Assembly (NCBI GenBank): GCA_965200525.1
Contig: OZ241368.1
Coordinates: 4,154,001 to 4,218,000, forward strand
Source: JANNPJ01 sp965200525
GTDB lineage: Bacteria > Actinomycetota > Actinomycetes > Actinomycetales > Kineosporiaceae
Direction: 5' to 3'
DNA length: 64,000 nucleotides
Each line of letters starts with the position of its first letter. The stretch's first letter is position 1. The position numbers were made by a program, and so were the translations under genes. Positions 17,429-26,052 of the stretch are shown piece after piece. The notes beneath the pieces were generated by a model. That model ran no database searches. It was given only the letters and a program-made list of their open reading frames with translations, and was not told the origin of the DNA.

Positions 17429-18830
17429 GGATCGTCCCGACGACGCCGAGCTGCTGCTCGCAGAGCTGAGACGGGCCGGCTACGACCCGAAATGGACTCT
17501 GGTCGAGACGCCCGAGGGCTTCGTCGCCGGTCTCGGCGAGCGGCCCGACATCGTGATCTGCGACTACTCGCTGCCGGCTATGACCGCGCTAGACGCGCTG
17601 CGGATCGTCAGCGAGCTGCAGCTCGACGTCCCGGTGATCGTGGTCAGCGGGGTGATGGACGAGGACACCTGCGTCAACTCGCTGCGCCTGGGCGCGGTCG
17701 ACTACCTGCTCAAGGACCGGCTGGTCCGGCTGGGCCCGGCGATCGAGCACGCCCTGGCCGCGCAGCGGCTGTCCGAGCTGGCCCGCACCGCCCGCCGTGA
17801 GCGCCGGGAGACCGCCGACATCCTGCGCGGCGTCGTCAATCACGCCCCGGCCGCGATCTGCGTGCGGGACGCGGCCGGCGACACCCTGCTGACGAACACC
17901 GAGTTCGACCGGTTCACCCCGGCCGGGCCGGGACGCGGCGACCGCCGGCGGCTGTCGTCGGTGGAGCAGGCCTGCCTGGACGGCGCCGACAAGGTGGAGA
18001 GCGAAGAGGTCTTCACCGTCGACGGCCAGGAACGCACCTTCCTGGTGGTCCGCTACCCGGTGGTCGACGGCACCGGCCGGCGGTTCGCGGTCGGCGCGAT
18101 CTACGTGGACATCTCCCGGCAGAAAAAGGTCGAGGAGGACCTGCGCGAACTGGACCGGCTTAAGGGCGAGTTCGTGGCCACCGTCAGCCACGAGCTGCGC
18201 ACCCCGCTGACCAGCATCTCCGGCTACGCCGAGCTGCTGCTGATCGGCGAGGTGGACGACGCCCAGCGCCGCATGGTCGAGGTGATCGACCGCAACAGCC
18301 GCCGGCTGCTGACCCTGGTCGAGGATCTGCTCACGTTGTCGCGGGTCGACTCCGGGGAGGGTGGCCGGCTGGACGGCGAGGTCGACGTGGCCGAGCTGAT
18401 CGGCGCGGCCGAGGCCGTCCTGGCCCCGGCGTTCGCCTCGGCCGGGGTCGAGGTTGCCGTGGAGCTGCCGGAGCAGTTGCCGGCGCTGGTCGGCGACCGC
18501 TCTCAGCTGGAACGGGTGCTGCTCAACCTGCTGTCCAACGCGGTGAAGTTCTCCGAGCGGGGCTCTCGCGTCGTGATCGCGGTCGAGCCGGGGTCAGGCG
18601 ACCTGACGCTGCGGGTGCAGGACTTCGGGGTCGGGATTCCCGAGGAGGAGCAGGGCCAGCTGTTCACCCGGTTCTTCCGGACCGCCGAGGCCCGGCGGCT
18701 GGCGATCCAGGGCACGGGGCTGGGGCTGGCCGTCGTCCGGGAGATCGTGGAACGTCACGGCGGCGAGGTGGGCGTGCGCTCGGCCCTCGGCGAGGGGACC
18801 ACGATGATCGTCCGGCTGCCGACGGTCTGA
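17397..18830 (+). CDS. Hybrid REC-PAS-histidine kinase
   Basis: 477 residues with the receiver at the N-terminus (about 5-120, 'LLIVEDRPDDAELL', Asp in 'VICDYSLPAMTA', 'YLLKDRL'). A PAS-like sensor (about 140-245) follows, then HisKA ('ATVSHELRTPLTSISGYAE') and HATPase ('NLLSNAVKFSERG', 'DFGVGIPEEE', 'GTGLGLAVVREIV'). The receiver-first order suggests that phosphorylation by the upstream PAS kinase controls this second kinase, forming a cascade. No membrane helix. It converges on the response regulator at 18849, 18 bp from its stop. Confidence 0.9.
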   Translation: MASPLRLLIVEDRPDDAELLLAELRRAGYDPKWTLVETPEGFVAGLGERPDIVICDYSLPAMTALDALRIVSELQLDVPVIVVSGVMDEDTCVNSLRLGAVDYLLKDRLVRLGPAIEHALAAQRLSELARTARRERRETADILRGVVNHAPAAICVRDAAGDTLLTNTEFDRFTPAGPGRGDRRRLSSVEQACLDGADKVESEEVFTVDGQERTFLVVRYPVVDGTGRRFAVGAIYVDISRQKKVEEDLRELDRLKGEFVATVSHELRTPLTSISGYAELLLIGEVDDAQRRMVEVIDRNSRRLLTLVEDLLTLSRVDSGEGGRLDGEVDVAELIGAAEAVLAPAFASAGVEVAVELPEQLPALVGDRSQLERVLLNLLSNAVKFSERGSRVVIAVEPGSGDLTLRVQDFGVGIPEEEQGQLFTRFFRTAEARRLAIQGTGLGLAVVREIVERHGGEVGVRSALGEGTTMIVRLPTV

Positions 18831-18848
18831 GGCCGGCGGCGGGAAAGA

Positions 18849-19244
18849 CTACTTCTTGGGGACGACGATCGGCTGGCGGCCGGCCGTCAGCATCGACTCC
18901 ACCCGCCAGACCAGGGCCCGCGGGCTGAACGGCTTGACGATGTAGCCGTCGACGCCGGCGGCGTAACCCCATTCGATGTCGGCCTCGGTGCCCCGCGCGG
19001 TCAGCATGACCACCGGGATGCCGTCCATCATCGGGTCCGAGCGCAGGTGGGCGCAGACCTCCAGGCCGCTGCGCAGCGGCATCATCCAGTCCAGCAGCAC
19101 CAGATCGGGCGGCAGGCTGACCGCAGAGGCCAGGCCGGCGTCGCCGTCGGCCTCGACCCGCACGTCGTGACCGGCGTTGCTCAGCGTGTCGAAGAGCAGG
19201 GCGAGGATGTCCGGGTCGTCGTCGATGACGAGAATTTCAGCCAT
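18849..19244 (-). CDS. Single-domain response regulator
   Basis: 131-residue receiver on the opposite strand, facing the hybrid kinase. Acidic pair 'LVIDDDPDI', phospho-Asp in 'LVLLDWMMPLRSG', Thr in 'VVMLTARG' and Lys in 'GYIVKPFSP'. No DNA-binding domain. Together with 14993-18830 it makes five two-component proteins within 4.3 kb, none with a transcriptional output domain, so the output is likely protein-protein or lies elsewhere. Confidence 0.9.
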   Translation of the reverse strand: MAEILVIDDDPDILALLFDTLSNAGHDVRVEADGDAGLASAVSLPPDLVLLDWMMPLRSGLEVCAHLRSDPMMDGIPVVMLTARGTEADIEWGYAAGVDGYIVKPFSPRALVWRVESMLTAGRQPIVVPKK

Positions 19245-19320
19245 GTCAGCATCCCGAGGTCGCGGTCCGGCGAGTCTCGGGCTGTATCGACGCCGGCCGG
19301 GCCGCCCTTGAGCCGATCGA

Positions 19321-19375
19321 CCCGATCCGAGCCCGATCCGAGCCCGATCCGAGCCGGGTGCGGGCCGGGTGCGGG
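19321..19375. repeat. Two adjoining 11-bp tandem repeats
   Basis: CCCGATCCGAG is repeated three times (19321-19353), followed directly by two copies of CCGGGTGCGGG (19354-19375). The array fills the 157-bp space between the response-regulator start and the LCP gene's stop. The unit length equals about one helical turn. Confidence 0.75.
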
Positions 19376-19401
19376 CCGGTGGTGAGCCGCCGGCGAGCTG
19401 G

Positions 19402-20475
19402 TCAGCGCACCTTGCGGCCGAGCGAGGCCTGCGGATGGGCGGCCAGCCAGCTCGGGACCGTGTCGTCGGCCACCGCCTGCCAGAGCGCGGCCCCGGCCGA
19501 CTTGTCCAGCCGGACGATGTCCTGCTTGCCGTCGGGGCTGCGGCCGGTGCCCGCCACCGGGGCGGTCAGGAACGTCAGGTCCGAACCGCCGACATCGCGC
19601 AGCGACAGGGCCAGCGAGCGCATCTGCCCGATCGAGAAGCTGTCGTCGACCGCGATCGAGGAGGTCAGCGAGCCGAGCACCCGGTTCAGCTTGAGCGGGT
19701 TGGTCAGCGTGCTGCCGGCCAGGGTCTTCAGGGCGACGGCGCGGACCCAGTTCTGCTGCCGCCTGACCCGGTCGAAGTCGCCGCCGGGCAGGTTGTGCCG
19801 CTGCCGCACGTAGTTCAAGGCGGTGGCGCCGTCCATCGTGTGCACCCCGGCGGTGAGGCTGGAGCGCTCGTCGTGGGTGGCCACCGGGACCCGGATCCTC
19901 ACCCCGCCGAGCTCGTCGGTGATGCTCTTGAAGCCGTCGAAGTCGACGATCACCACGTGGTCCAGCCGGACGCCGGTCAGGTTCTCGATGGTCTGCACCA
20001 TCAGCGTGGTGCCGCCGAAGCTGAACGCCGCGTTGATCTTGTTCATTCCGTAGCCGGGGATGTCGACCCAGCTGTCCCGGGGGATCGAGGTGACGGTGAC
20101 CCCGGAGCGGTCCTCGGGCACGTGGGCGATCATGATCGCGTCGGTACGCTGGGCGCCGTAGATCCAGTCGGACGGGTCACCGGCCGAGATCCGGCTGTCC
20201 GAGCCGAGCATCAGGATGTTCTCCACGCCGGCCGAGGCGGCCTGGGGGCGGGAGGCGACCGGCAGGTTCTTGAACGGGTCACCGAACCGCTCGATGTTGC
20301 GGTCGTAGCGGTGCTGCAGCAGCAGCGCAGCGCCCAGCCCGGCGGTGGCCAGGATCAGGCCGAAGGCCAGGACGATCACCAGCAGGCGCAGCAGCAGCCG
20401 GCGCCGCCGGTGCGGCGGGACGGGTGGCGCGGTGCTCGAGGGGAGAGCCGGTACCAGCTCATCCAGGTGCGTCAC
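19402..20475 (-). CDS. LytR-CpsA-Psr (LCP) family cell-wall glycopolymer ligase
   Basis: 357 residues. A cytoplasmic N-terminus (about 1-25) is followed by one membrane helix (about 26-50) and an extracellular LCP domain. Landmarks are 'ILMLGSDSR', 'RTDAIMIAHVP', 'IPRDSWVDIPGYGMNKINA' with the catalytic Arg and metal-ligand Asp, and 'LNYVRQRHNLPGGDFDRVRRQ'. LCP enzymes move polyprenyl-phosphate-linked polymers onto peptidoglycan, or onto arabinogalactan in mycobacteria. The envelope-polymer genes at 46828-53112 are plausible functional partners. Transcribed alone from the 20.5-kb spacer. Confidence 0.92.
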   Translation of the reverse strand: MTHLDELVPALPSSTAPPVPPHRRRRLLLRLLVIVLAFGLILATAGLGAALLLQHRYDRNIERFGDPFKNLPVASRPQAASAGVENILMLGSDSRISAGDPSDWIYGAQRTDAIMIAHVPEDRSGVTVTSIPRDSWVDIPGYGMNKINAAFSFGGTTLMVQTIENLTGVRLDHVVIVDFDGFKSITDELGGVRIRVPVATHDERSSLTAGVHTMDGATALNYVRQRHNLPGGDFDRVRRQQNWVRAVALKTLAGSTLTNPLKLNRVLGSLTSSIAVDDSFSIGQMRSLALSLRDVGGSDLTFLTAPVAGTGRSPDGKQDIVRLDKSAGAALWQAVADDTVPSWLAAHPQASLGRKVR

Positions 20476-20529
20476 CGCGGGCCTCCTTGGCTGCGAATCA
20501 ATCGCAACTCTGAGTAGTCATAGAAAACT

Positions 20530-20573
20530 GACATCCCCCGATGTCGGACTGTAGATCACCATGAGTCATGGTG
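20530..20573. promoter_or_regulatory. Palindromes upstream of the LCP gene
   Basis: Two dyads lie 55-100 bp before the LCP start: GACAT-cccccg-ATGTC (20530-20545) and a perfect 17-bp palindrome CACCATGA-g-TCATGGTG (20557-20573). Either could be an operator; no regulator is assigned. Confidence 0.4.
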
Positions 20574-20715
20574 GAACCATGATTCCCCCGGATCTTCCGA
20601 GGATGTGGTCACGATTGGTGACGTGGGGCCCGTACCGCCCCGAGATCAGCCGGATGACCCAGCGAAACGGGTGCCCGCTCACGGACGGCGACGGGGAGTC
20701 ACGGGCAGGCAGCAG

Positions 20716-20744
20716 GAAGCCCCCGTGCTCGGCACGGGGGCTTC
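20716..20744. terminator. Strong bidirectional hairpin after the VWA gene
   Basis: A perfect 13-bp stem (GAAGCCCCCGTGC / GCACGGGGGCTTC) with a TCG loop lies about 28 bp past the VWA stop codon. It would end the MoxR/FG-GAP/VWA transcript before the LCP promoter region. Confidence 0.85.
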
Positions 20745-20771
20745 TGGGCGGGAACAGGCGGTCGAAGGGGT

Positions 20772-22799
20772 CTAGCGGCGACCGCGGCGGGCCTTGAGGT
20801 AGTCGTTGACCACGTACTGCCCGAGCCGGTCCAGGCCCGGGGTGAACACCCGCCCGCCGTTGCGCCGGGCGATGGCATCGACGAACCGATGCAGGCCCGG
20901 GTCCTCGCCGAGCATGAACATGTTGATCGCGGCGCCGTACCGGGTCAGCGCGTCGACCTCGGCCACGGTGGCCCGGACGGTGGCCGGGGTGGAGGGCCAC
21001 TGGAAGACGGCGGTGCCGTCGTCGGTCAGGTGGGCGGTGGGCTCGCCGTCGGTCACGACCAGCACCACCGGCTCGGAGTCGGGGTGCCGGCGCAGGTGCC
21101 GGCCGGCGATCGACAGGGCGTGCTGCAGGTTGGTGCCCTGCACGTAGTCCGGCTCCACCCCGGCCAGCTGCTCCACCGACAGCTTGGCCGCGTACCGGCC
21201 GAACCCGATGATCTGCAGTGAGTCCTGGGGGAACCGGGTGGCCACCAGGTGGGCCAGGGCCAGGGCGGTCTCCTTCATCGGCCCCCAGCGGCCCTCGCTG
21301 ATCATCGAGAAGGACAGGTCGACGCAGAGGGCGACGACGGCGCTGGCCCGGCGCTCGGTCTCGACCACCTCGAAGTCCTCGGCCAGCATCCGGACCCGCC
21401 CGTCGATCGGGCCGGCGGCGGCGCTGCGGCGCACGGCGTTGCTCAGCGACCGGACGACGTCCAGCGGCTGCTCGTCACCGAACTCCCAGGCCCGCGAGGC
21501 TCCGGTGGCCTCGCCGGAGGCGCCGGCGTCCCGCACGTCGTGCTCGCCCCGGCCCCGGCTGCCCAGGTGGGCGAACACCTGCCGCAGCGCGGTCTGGCCC
21601 AGCCGGCGCAGGGCCTTGGGGGTGAGCGTGAGCGCGCCGTCGGCCCGGGTCAGCCAGCCCTGGCGTTCCAGCTCGCGCTCCAGCTCCTGCAGGGCCTGGA
21701 CGTCGGCGGCGGCACCGGCGCCGAGGGCGCGCTCGACCGTCTCGACGTCCACGTCGTCCAGGGTGGCGCCGGGGTGCTGCTGGCCGAGCTGGTCGATCAG
21801 GTCGTCGAGGTCGGCCAGCTCCTGCAGCGCGGTGGCCGCCTCGCCGTAGCCGAGCGGGTTCTCGCCCCGCATCCGCCGGCCCTCACCCTGACCCGGCCGG
21901 CCCCAGTTCAGGTCGGGTCGCAGGGCCTGGAGGTTGTCGCTGAGCTCGGCCATCTTGCCGGCCAGGCCGCCGTCGCCCAACGCCTGGGCCATCAGCCCCT
22001 GCAGCTCCTCGCGCTGGCGCGGGCTGAGCGAGTTCATCAGCCGCTCGGCCGCGGCCGCCTGGCGGGCCAGGGAGTCGATCAGCTCGTCGACGTTCTGCGG
22101 GTCGTCGGGGAACATCTGGCCGTGCTTGGCCATGAACTCGGCGAAGTCCTCCGGAGTGTCCTCATTGCGGGCGTGCTTGGCCAGCAGCCCGTTGAGGTCG
22201 TCCATCATCTCGTTCATCGCGGCCATCGCCGCCGCCCGGGCCTGTGGGTCGGCGTCCGGGCCGAGCCCCTTCAGGGCGTCGCGCAGGCCGGCGAACTGCT
22301 GGTCGATCACGTCCTCGCGCAGGCCGTCGAGGATCTGCCGGTAGATCTGCTCGGCCTCCTTGCTGGCCCAGCGGTACTCGGACAGCTCGGCCACGGCCTG
22401 GGCGGTGGACCGAGGCAGGGCGTCGAGCTGGGCCTCGGCGAACCGGGCGTCGTCGCCGTCGGTCATCGCCAGCTGCTCGCGCTCGGCCGCCAGGGCCTGG
22501 TCGAGCTGGGCCCGGGCCTTGGTCACGGCGCCGTCCAGCTTGCCCCGGCGGGACACCTCGCGGCGCATCCGCTCGGCCCGGGCCCGCAGTTCGTCCAGGC
22601 CGCCCCGCCGGCCCTGCTGGTCGGGCAGGCCGCGGCGGAGCAGGTCGCGCAGCGCCTCGCGGACCCCTTCGCCGTTGAGCACCTGCTCGCCGACGGCGTC
22701 CAGGGCCTGGCGGACGTCGTACGGCGGGGCCAGCGGGTCGGGCCCGCCGCGCCAGGGGCCGTACCGGTAGCGGGGATCGCGCCTGCGGTGAGAACTCAC
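20772..22799 (-). CDS. VWA-domain protein with MIDAS motif, MoxR partner
   Basis: 675-residue protein without signal peptide or membrane helix. The first roughly 440 residues are highly charged and helical, rich in Arg, Asp, Glu and Gln, with many Leu/Ala repeats suggesting coiled coil. The C-terminal VWA domain has the MIDAS metal site: 'DLSFS' (DxSxS, at about 493), the Thr in 'QGTNLQHAL' and the Asp in 'VTDGEP'. Proteins like this work with MoxR or magnesium-chelatase-like AAA+ ATPases in chaperone or metal-insertion complexes. The ATPase is encoded at 30559, separated by five FG-GAP genes on the same strand. It may also have its own promoter in the 78-bp gap upstream. Confidence 0.88.
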   Translation of the reverse strand: MSSHRRRDPRYRYGPWRGGPDPLAPPYDVRQALDAVGEQVLNGEGVREALRDLLRRGLPDQQGRRGGLDELRARAERMRREVSRRGKLDGAVTKARAQLDQALAAEREQLAMTDGDDARFAEAQLDALPRSTAQAVAELSEYRWASKEAEQIYRQILDGLREDVIDQQFAGLRDALKGLGPDADPQARAAAMAAMNEMMDDLNGLLAKHARNEDTPEDFAEFMAKHGQMFPDDPQNVDELIDSLARQAAAAERLMNSLSPRQREELQGLMAQALGDGGLAGKMAELSDNLQALRPDLNWGRPGQGEGRRMRGENPLGYGEAATALQELADLDDLIDQLGQQHPGATLDDVDVETVERALGAGAAADVQALQELERELERQGWLTRADGALTLTPKALRRLGQTALRQVFAHLGSRGRGEHDVRDAGASGEATGASRAWEFGDEQPLDVVRSLSNAVRRSAAAGPIDGRVRMLAEDFEVVETERRASAVVALCVDLSFSMISEGRWGPMKETALALAHLVATRFPQDSLQIIGFGRYAAKLSVEQLAGVEPDYVQGTNLQHALSIAGRHLRRHPDSEPVVLVVTDGEPTAHLTDDGTAVFQWPSTPATVRATVAEVDALTRYGAAINMFMLGEDPGLHRFVDAIARRNGGRVFTPGLDRLGQYVVNDYLKARRGRR

Positions 22800-22838
22800 C
22801 CTCAGACGGTACGTCGATCCGAGGCCAAATGCTTACTC

Positions 22839-22864
22839 GGTATCAGTGATTACCCAGTGATACC
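22839..22864. promoter_or_regulatory. Inverted repeat in the gap before the VWA gene
   Basis: GGTATCA and TGATACC flank a 12-bp AT-richer core, 39 bp upstream of the VWA start on the minus strand. On that strand the core reads GGGTAATCACTGATACC, loosely like the GTAATCATGATT element upstream of the MoxR gene. It could be an internal operator or promoter. Confidence 0.4.
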
Positions 22865-22877
22865 CGACTCGCGGCGG

Positions 22878-24473
22878 TCATTCCGCGGGCAGGTCGATCG
22901 ACGGGACGCCGAACACCCGGCCGAAACCGAGACCGGCCCGATCGCCGCCGCGCGGGCCGACGGTCACCCGGTAGCCCCGGCCGTGGCCGGACCAGAGCGT
23001 GGCCCGCCCAGCGTTCGTCGTCGGCCCGACGTCCTCGCCCGGGACGCCGACGACCAGGGCGTCGAGCCGGGTCGAGCCGCTCGCGGTGTCGGGGCCACCG
23101 GGGACCGTCCCGATCGAGCTGCCCACACTGTCGCCGGTCTCGGCCGAACCGCCGAGCAGACCCCGGGCCGAGCCCTGGGTGAGCACCCTGGAGGCGCAGC
23201 CCTTGACCCCGCGCAGGCCGTCGACGTAAGTCACGGTGACCGAGCCGGCGTTCTTCGTCCGGCCGACGTCCTCGCCGGGCGAGCCGATGGCGAACTGGTA
23301 GGCGTCGTAACAGCGGAAGAAGCCGACGCTGATCGCGGCGCCGAACCGGTCACCGGCCTCGGCCCGGCCCGGGATGCCGGGGCTGTTCTGGCTGAACGAC
23401 CCCCCAGCGGTGTAGCCCCTGGTCGAGAACCCGTCCGACGCGATGACCTGGACCGTTCCGGCGTCCTGCTTCTTACCGACGTGCTCGCCGGGGACGCCGA
23501 TCAGCACGCCGTATCGGCTGACCGCCGCGCCGAAGTGGTCACCGCTCTGCGCGACGCCGGGCACGCCGGGACTGTTCTGGCTCACGACCACCGCTTTGGT
23601 CAGATTGTTGTCCCGGTCGGTCTGGATGTAGGCCACCTCACCGGCGTCCACCGCTTTGCCGATGTCCTCGTGCGGGACGCCGACCACGACACCGGTGACG
23701 TTGGGCGCGAGCACCTCGCCGAACCGGTCGTTCTTCTCCGGCAGCTGCGAGACGCCGAGCAGGTCGTCCTCCGAGACCGTGTCGCTCAGGGTGGCGTCGC
23801 CGTTGGCGGCCAGCTTGAAGCGGCAGACGACGCCGGCGTTGCTCGCCGTGCTGGTGCCGGTGGAGAGCTGATCGCTGCCGGGGGCGCCGACCCACAGGTT
23901 GCCGATCTTCGGGCCACCGGTGAGCGTGGTCACGGCCAGCGCCGCGCCGAACTCGTCGCCGCTGTGCACGCCGTTGATCGGCGTGCTGTAGCCGGCGGCG
24001 AAGCCGTGATCGGACTGGATCAGCAGGTCGACGTGGCCGGCCAGGCCGTGACCGGGAACGCCGGGGGCGCCGACCACCAGGTCGGGCCGGCCGTCGTGAT
24101 TCAGGTCGGTGACCACGATCGAGGCGCCGAACCGGCCGTACCGGGTCGCTCCCAGGCCGAGCACCTTCTCGGTCAGGGTCTGCTTGCGCCCGTCCGGGAA
24201 GTACACGTCGACCGAGCCGGCCCGGGGGGCGCCGGGCTGGTCGCGGTCCGGCCTACCGACCGCCAGCAGGTCGTGGATCTTGCTGCCCACGGTGGGCGCG
24301 GCGGCAGCAGCGGCGGTGGTCGCCGTCAGTACGGCGGCCGGGACGACGAGCGCGGGCACGGTGACGGCGACGGCCAGCAACCGTCGTCCCCGAGTAGTCA
24401 GCTTCTGCACGTCGATCCGCCTGCCGGCCGGGGCGGCCCGCGCCGCCGGAGATCCCCCGAACGGTCGAAACAT
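22878..24473 (-). CDS. Secreted FG-GAP beta-propeller protein 1
   Basis: 531 residues. A basic leader and a long Ala/Val hydrophobic stretch (about 30-60) form a signal peptide. The GTG at 24410 would give a more usual signal length, so the start is uncertain. Seven FG-GAP-type repeats follow, each of the form 'AGDxFGAAx ... GVPGEDVGxxxxAG'. The first holds the Ca2+-loop pattern 'DLNHDGRPDL'. Seven such repeats fold as an integrin-alpha-like propeller. It ends 'AGLGFGRVFGVPSIDLPAE', the blade that would close the ring. It is the last of five tandem paralogues and the one next to the VWA gene (78 bp). No enzyme motif. Confidence 0.88.
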   Translation of the reverse strand: MFRPFGGSPAARAAPAGRRIDVQKLTTRGRRLLAVAVTVPALVVPAAVLTATTAAAAAAPTVGSKIHDLLAVGRPDRDQPGAPRAGSVDVYFPDGRKQTLTEKVLGLGATRYGRFGASIVVTDLNHDGRPDLVVGAPGVPGHGLAGHVDLLIQSDHGFAAGYSTPINGVHSGDEFGAALAVTTLTGGPKIGNLWVGAPGSDQLSTGTSTASNAGVVCRFKLAANGDATLSDTVSEDDLLGVSQLPEKNDRFGEVLAPNVTGVVVGVPHEDIGKAVDAGEVAYIQTDRDNNLTKAVVVSQNSPGVPGVAQSGDHFGAAVSRYGVLIGVPGEHVGKKQDAGTVQVIASDGFSTRGYTAGGSFSQNSPGIPGRAEAGDRFGAAISVGFFRCYDAYQFAIGSPGEDVGRTKNAGSVTVTYVDGLRGVKGCASRVLTQGSARGLLGGSAETGDSVGSSIGTVPGGPDTASGSTRLDALVVGVPGEDVGPTTNAGRATLWSGHGRGYRVTVGPRGGDRAGLGFGRVFGVPSIDLPAE

Positions 24474-24513
24474 ATCTCGCGTTCGGCCGGATTGTGCGGC
24501 TTTCCCGACAGTT

Positions 24514-26052
24514 TCAGCGCCGGTCGCCGGCGGTGGCCTCCAGGCCGAGGACCGAGCCGTAGCGGAGACCGGCCCGGTCGCCGCCGCGAGCGCCGAAGCC
24601 CTGGCTGAACACCGTGCTGCCGCGGCTCGACCAGAGCACGGCCCGGCCGGTGTCGCGGTGCGAGCCGACGTCCTCGCCGGGGACGCCGATCAGCAAGCTC
24701 TCCCACCGGTTGGGCGCGAACACGGCCGGGTCGCCGCCGGCGGTGCCGACGCCGCGGCCGAGCGCGTCGCCGGCCTCGGCCGCGCCGGGCAGTCCGTGGC
24801 CCTGGTAGAGCTGCCGGGAGGGGCAGCTGTCGCTCGCGCCGCGGTTGCGGGCGAACACGGTGACCGAACCGGCGTCCTGGTGCGGGCCGATGTCCTCGCC
24901 CGGCGATCCGACGGCCAGCGAGAACTGGCCCAGGCAGTCGTAGACGCCCCGGGCCAGCGAGGCGCCGAACTCGTCGCCGGCCTCGGCCACGCCCGGGATG
25001 CCGGCCGAGTTCTGGGTCAGCTGGAAGCGGTCGGGCCCGAGCCGTCGATCCACCTGGACCTCGAACTCCTGGATCGCGCCGGCCTTCAGGCGCTTGCCCA
25101 CGTGCTCACCGGGAATCCCGACGGCCGCCCCGCGGGCGCTGACAGCGGCGCCGAACCGGTCGCCGGCCTGCGGCCAGCCGGGCACCCGGGGGGAGTTCTG
25201 GGTGATCACCTGCGGGGTGTCCCAATCGTCCGTGGTCGGGCCAGTGCGCAGCCGGACCACCTCACCGGCGTCCTTGAGCGGGCCGATGTCCTTGTGCGGG
25301 ACGCCGACCACCACGCCGTTGTCGGCCGGGGCCAGCACCTCGCCGAACCGGTCACCCGGGCCCGCCGGGCCGGGCAGCCGGCCGTCGTCCTCGAAGGTCG
25401 GGCCGAGCAGGCTGATCGCGCCGGCCGCGGTGACCTCGTACCGGTAGACGGTGCCGGCGTCGATCACCCGGTTCCCCTGCGAATCGGTGACGTTCCGGCC
25501 CGGGGCGCCGATCCAGAGGTCGCGCCCGGTGGTGCTGCTCTGCCGTTCGCTGACCGCGAGGGCCGTGCCGAAACGCTCGCCGGCCTGCAGAGTGACCCGC
25601 GGGTCCAGCACCGAGGCCCCGGCCGGGGTGAATCCGTCGGCCGACTGGAGCGCGACGTCGACCCGGCCGGCTGATCGGCCCGGCCCGGCCGCCCCGATCA
25701 GCAGGTCGGCCAAGCCGTCGTTGTTCAGGTCGGCCACCGCCACGCTGGACCCGAACCGGGCCTCGGTCGCACCGCCCAGGTGCAGGCCGGCCTCGGTGAG
25801 GGTCTGCTTGCCCCCGTCGTGCCGGTAGACGTCGACCCCGCCGGCGTGGGTCGAGCCGGAGGGGCTGAACAAGGGCATTCCCACCGCGATCAGGCCGAAG
25901 GTGTGCGTGGCCGGTGACGTCGCGGCCGGGCTCACCGAGGCCGGGCTGATTGCCGCTGCGCCGGCCGCCGGCGCCCAGGCCTCAGCGGCTGATCCGAGGA
26001 CGGCGATCGCGAGGGCGGTGATCGCGAGCGCGGAGCGGCCGGGGGCCGTCAC
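24514..26052 (-). CDS. Secreted FG-GAP beta-propeller protein 2
   Basis: 512 residues. The signal peptide ('RSALAITALAIAVLGSAAEA') is followed by an Ala/Ser/Pro linker and seven FG-GAP-like repeats. The Ca2+-loop version is 'DLNNDGLADLLIGAAG'. The others follow 'AGDRFG...GIPGEHVGxxLKAG', and the last blade is 'AGLRYGSVLG'. The GTG start overlaps the stop of the upstream paralogue in GTGA, so translation is coupled. The next paralogue begins 40 bp downstream. The divergence from its siblings lies mainly in loops between the conserved strands, suggesting a shared scaffold with different surfaces. Confidence 0.88.
   Translation of the reverse strand: MTAPGRSALAITALAIAVLGSAAEAWAPAAGAAAISPASVSPAATSPATHTFGLIAVGMPLFSPSGSTHAGGVDVYRHDGGKQTLTEAGLHLGGATEARFGSSVAVADLNNDGLADLLIGAAGPGRSAGRVDVALQSADGFTPAGASVLDPRVTLQAGERFGTALAVSERQSSTTGRDLWIGAPGRNVTDSQGNRVIDAGTVYRYEVTAAGAISLLGPTFEDDGRLPGPAGPGDRFGEVLAPADNGVVVGVPHKDIGPLKDAGEVVRLRTGPTTDDWDTPQVITQNSPRVPGWPQAGDRFGAAVSARGAAVGIPGEHVGKRLKAGAIQEFEVQVDRRLGPDRFQLTQNSAGIPGVAEAGDEFGASLARGVYDCLGQFSLAVGSPGEDIGPHQDAGSVTVFARNRGASDSCPSRQLYQGHGLPGAAEAGDALGRGVGTAGGDPAVFAPNRWESLLIGVPGEDVGSHRDTGRAVLWSSRGSTVFSQGFGARGGDRAGLRYGSVLGLEATAGDRR

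Noticed and set aside
21249..24608. Plus-strand open frame of over 1,100 codons
   Set aside because: Antisense to the VWA gene and FG-GAP 1, both with clear motifs. Composition is typical of antisense frames in high-GC DNA.
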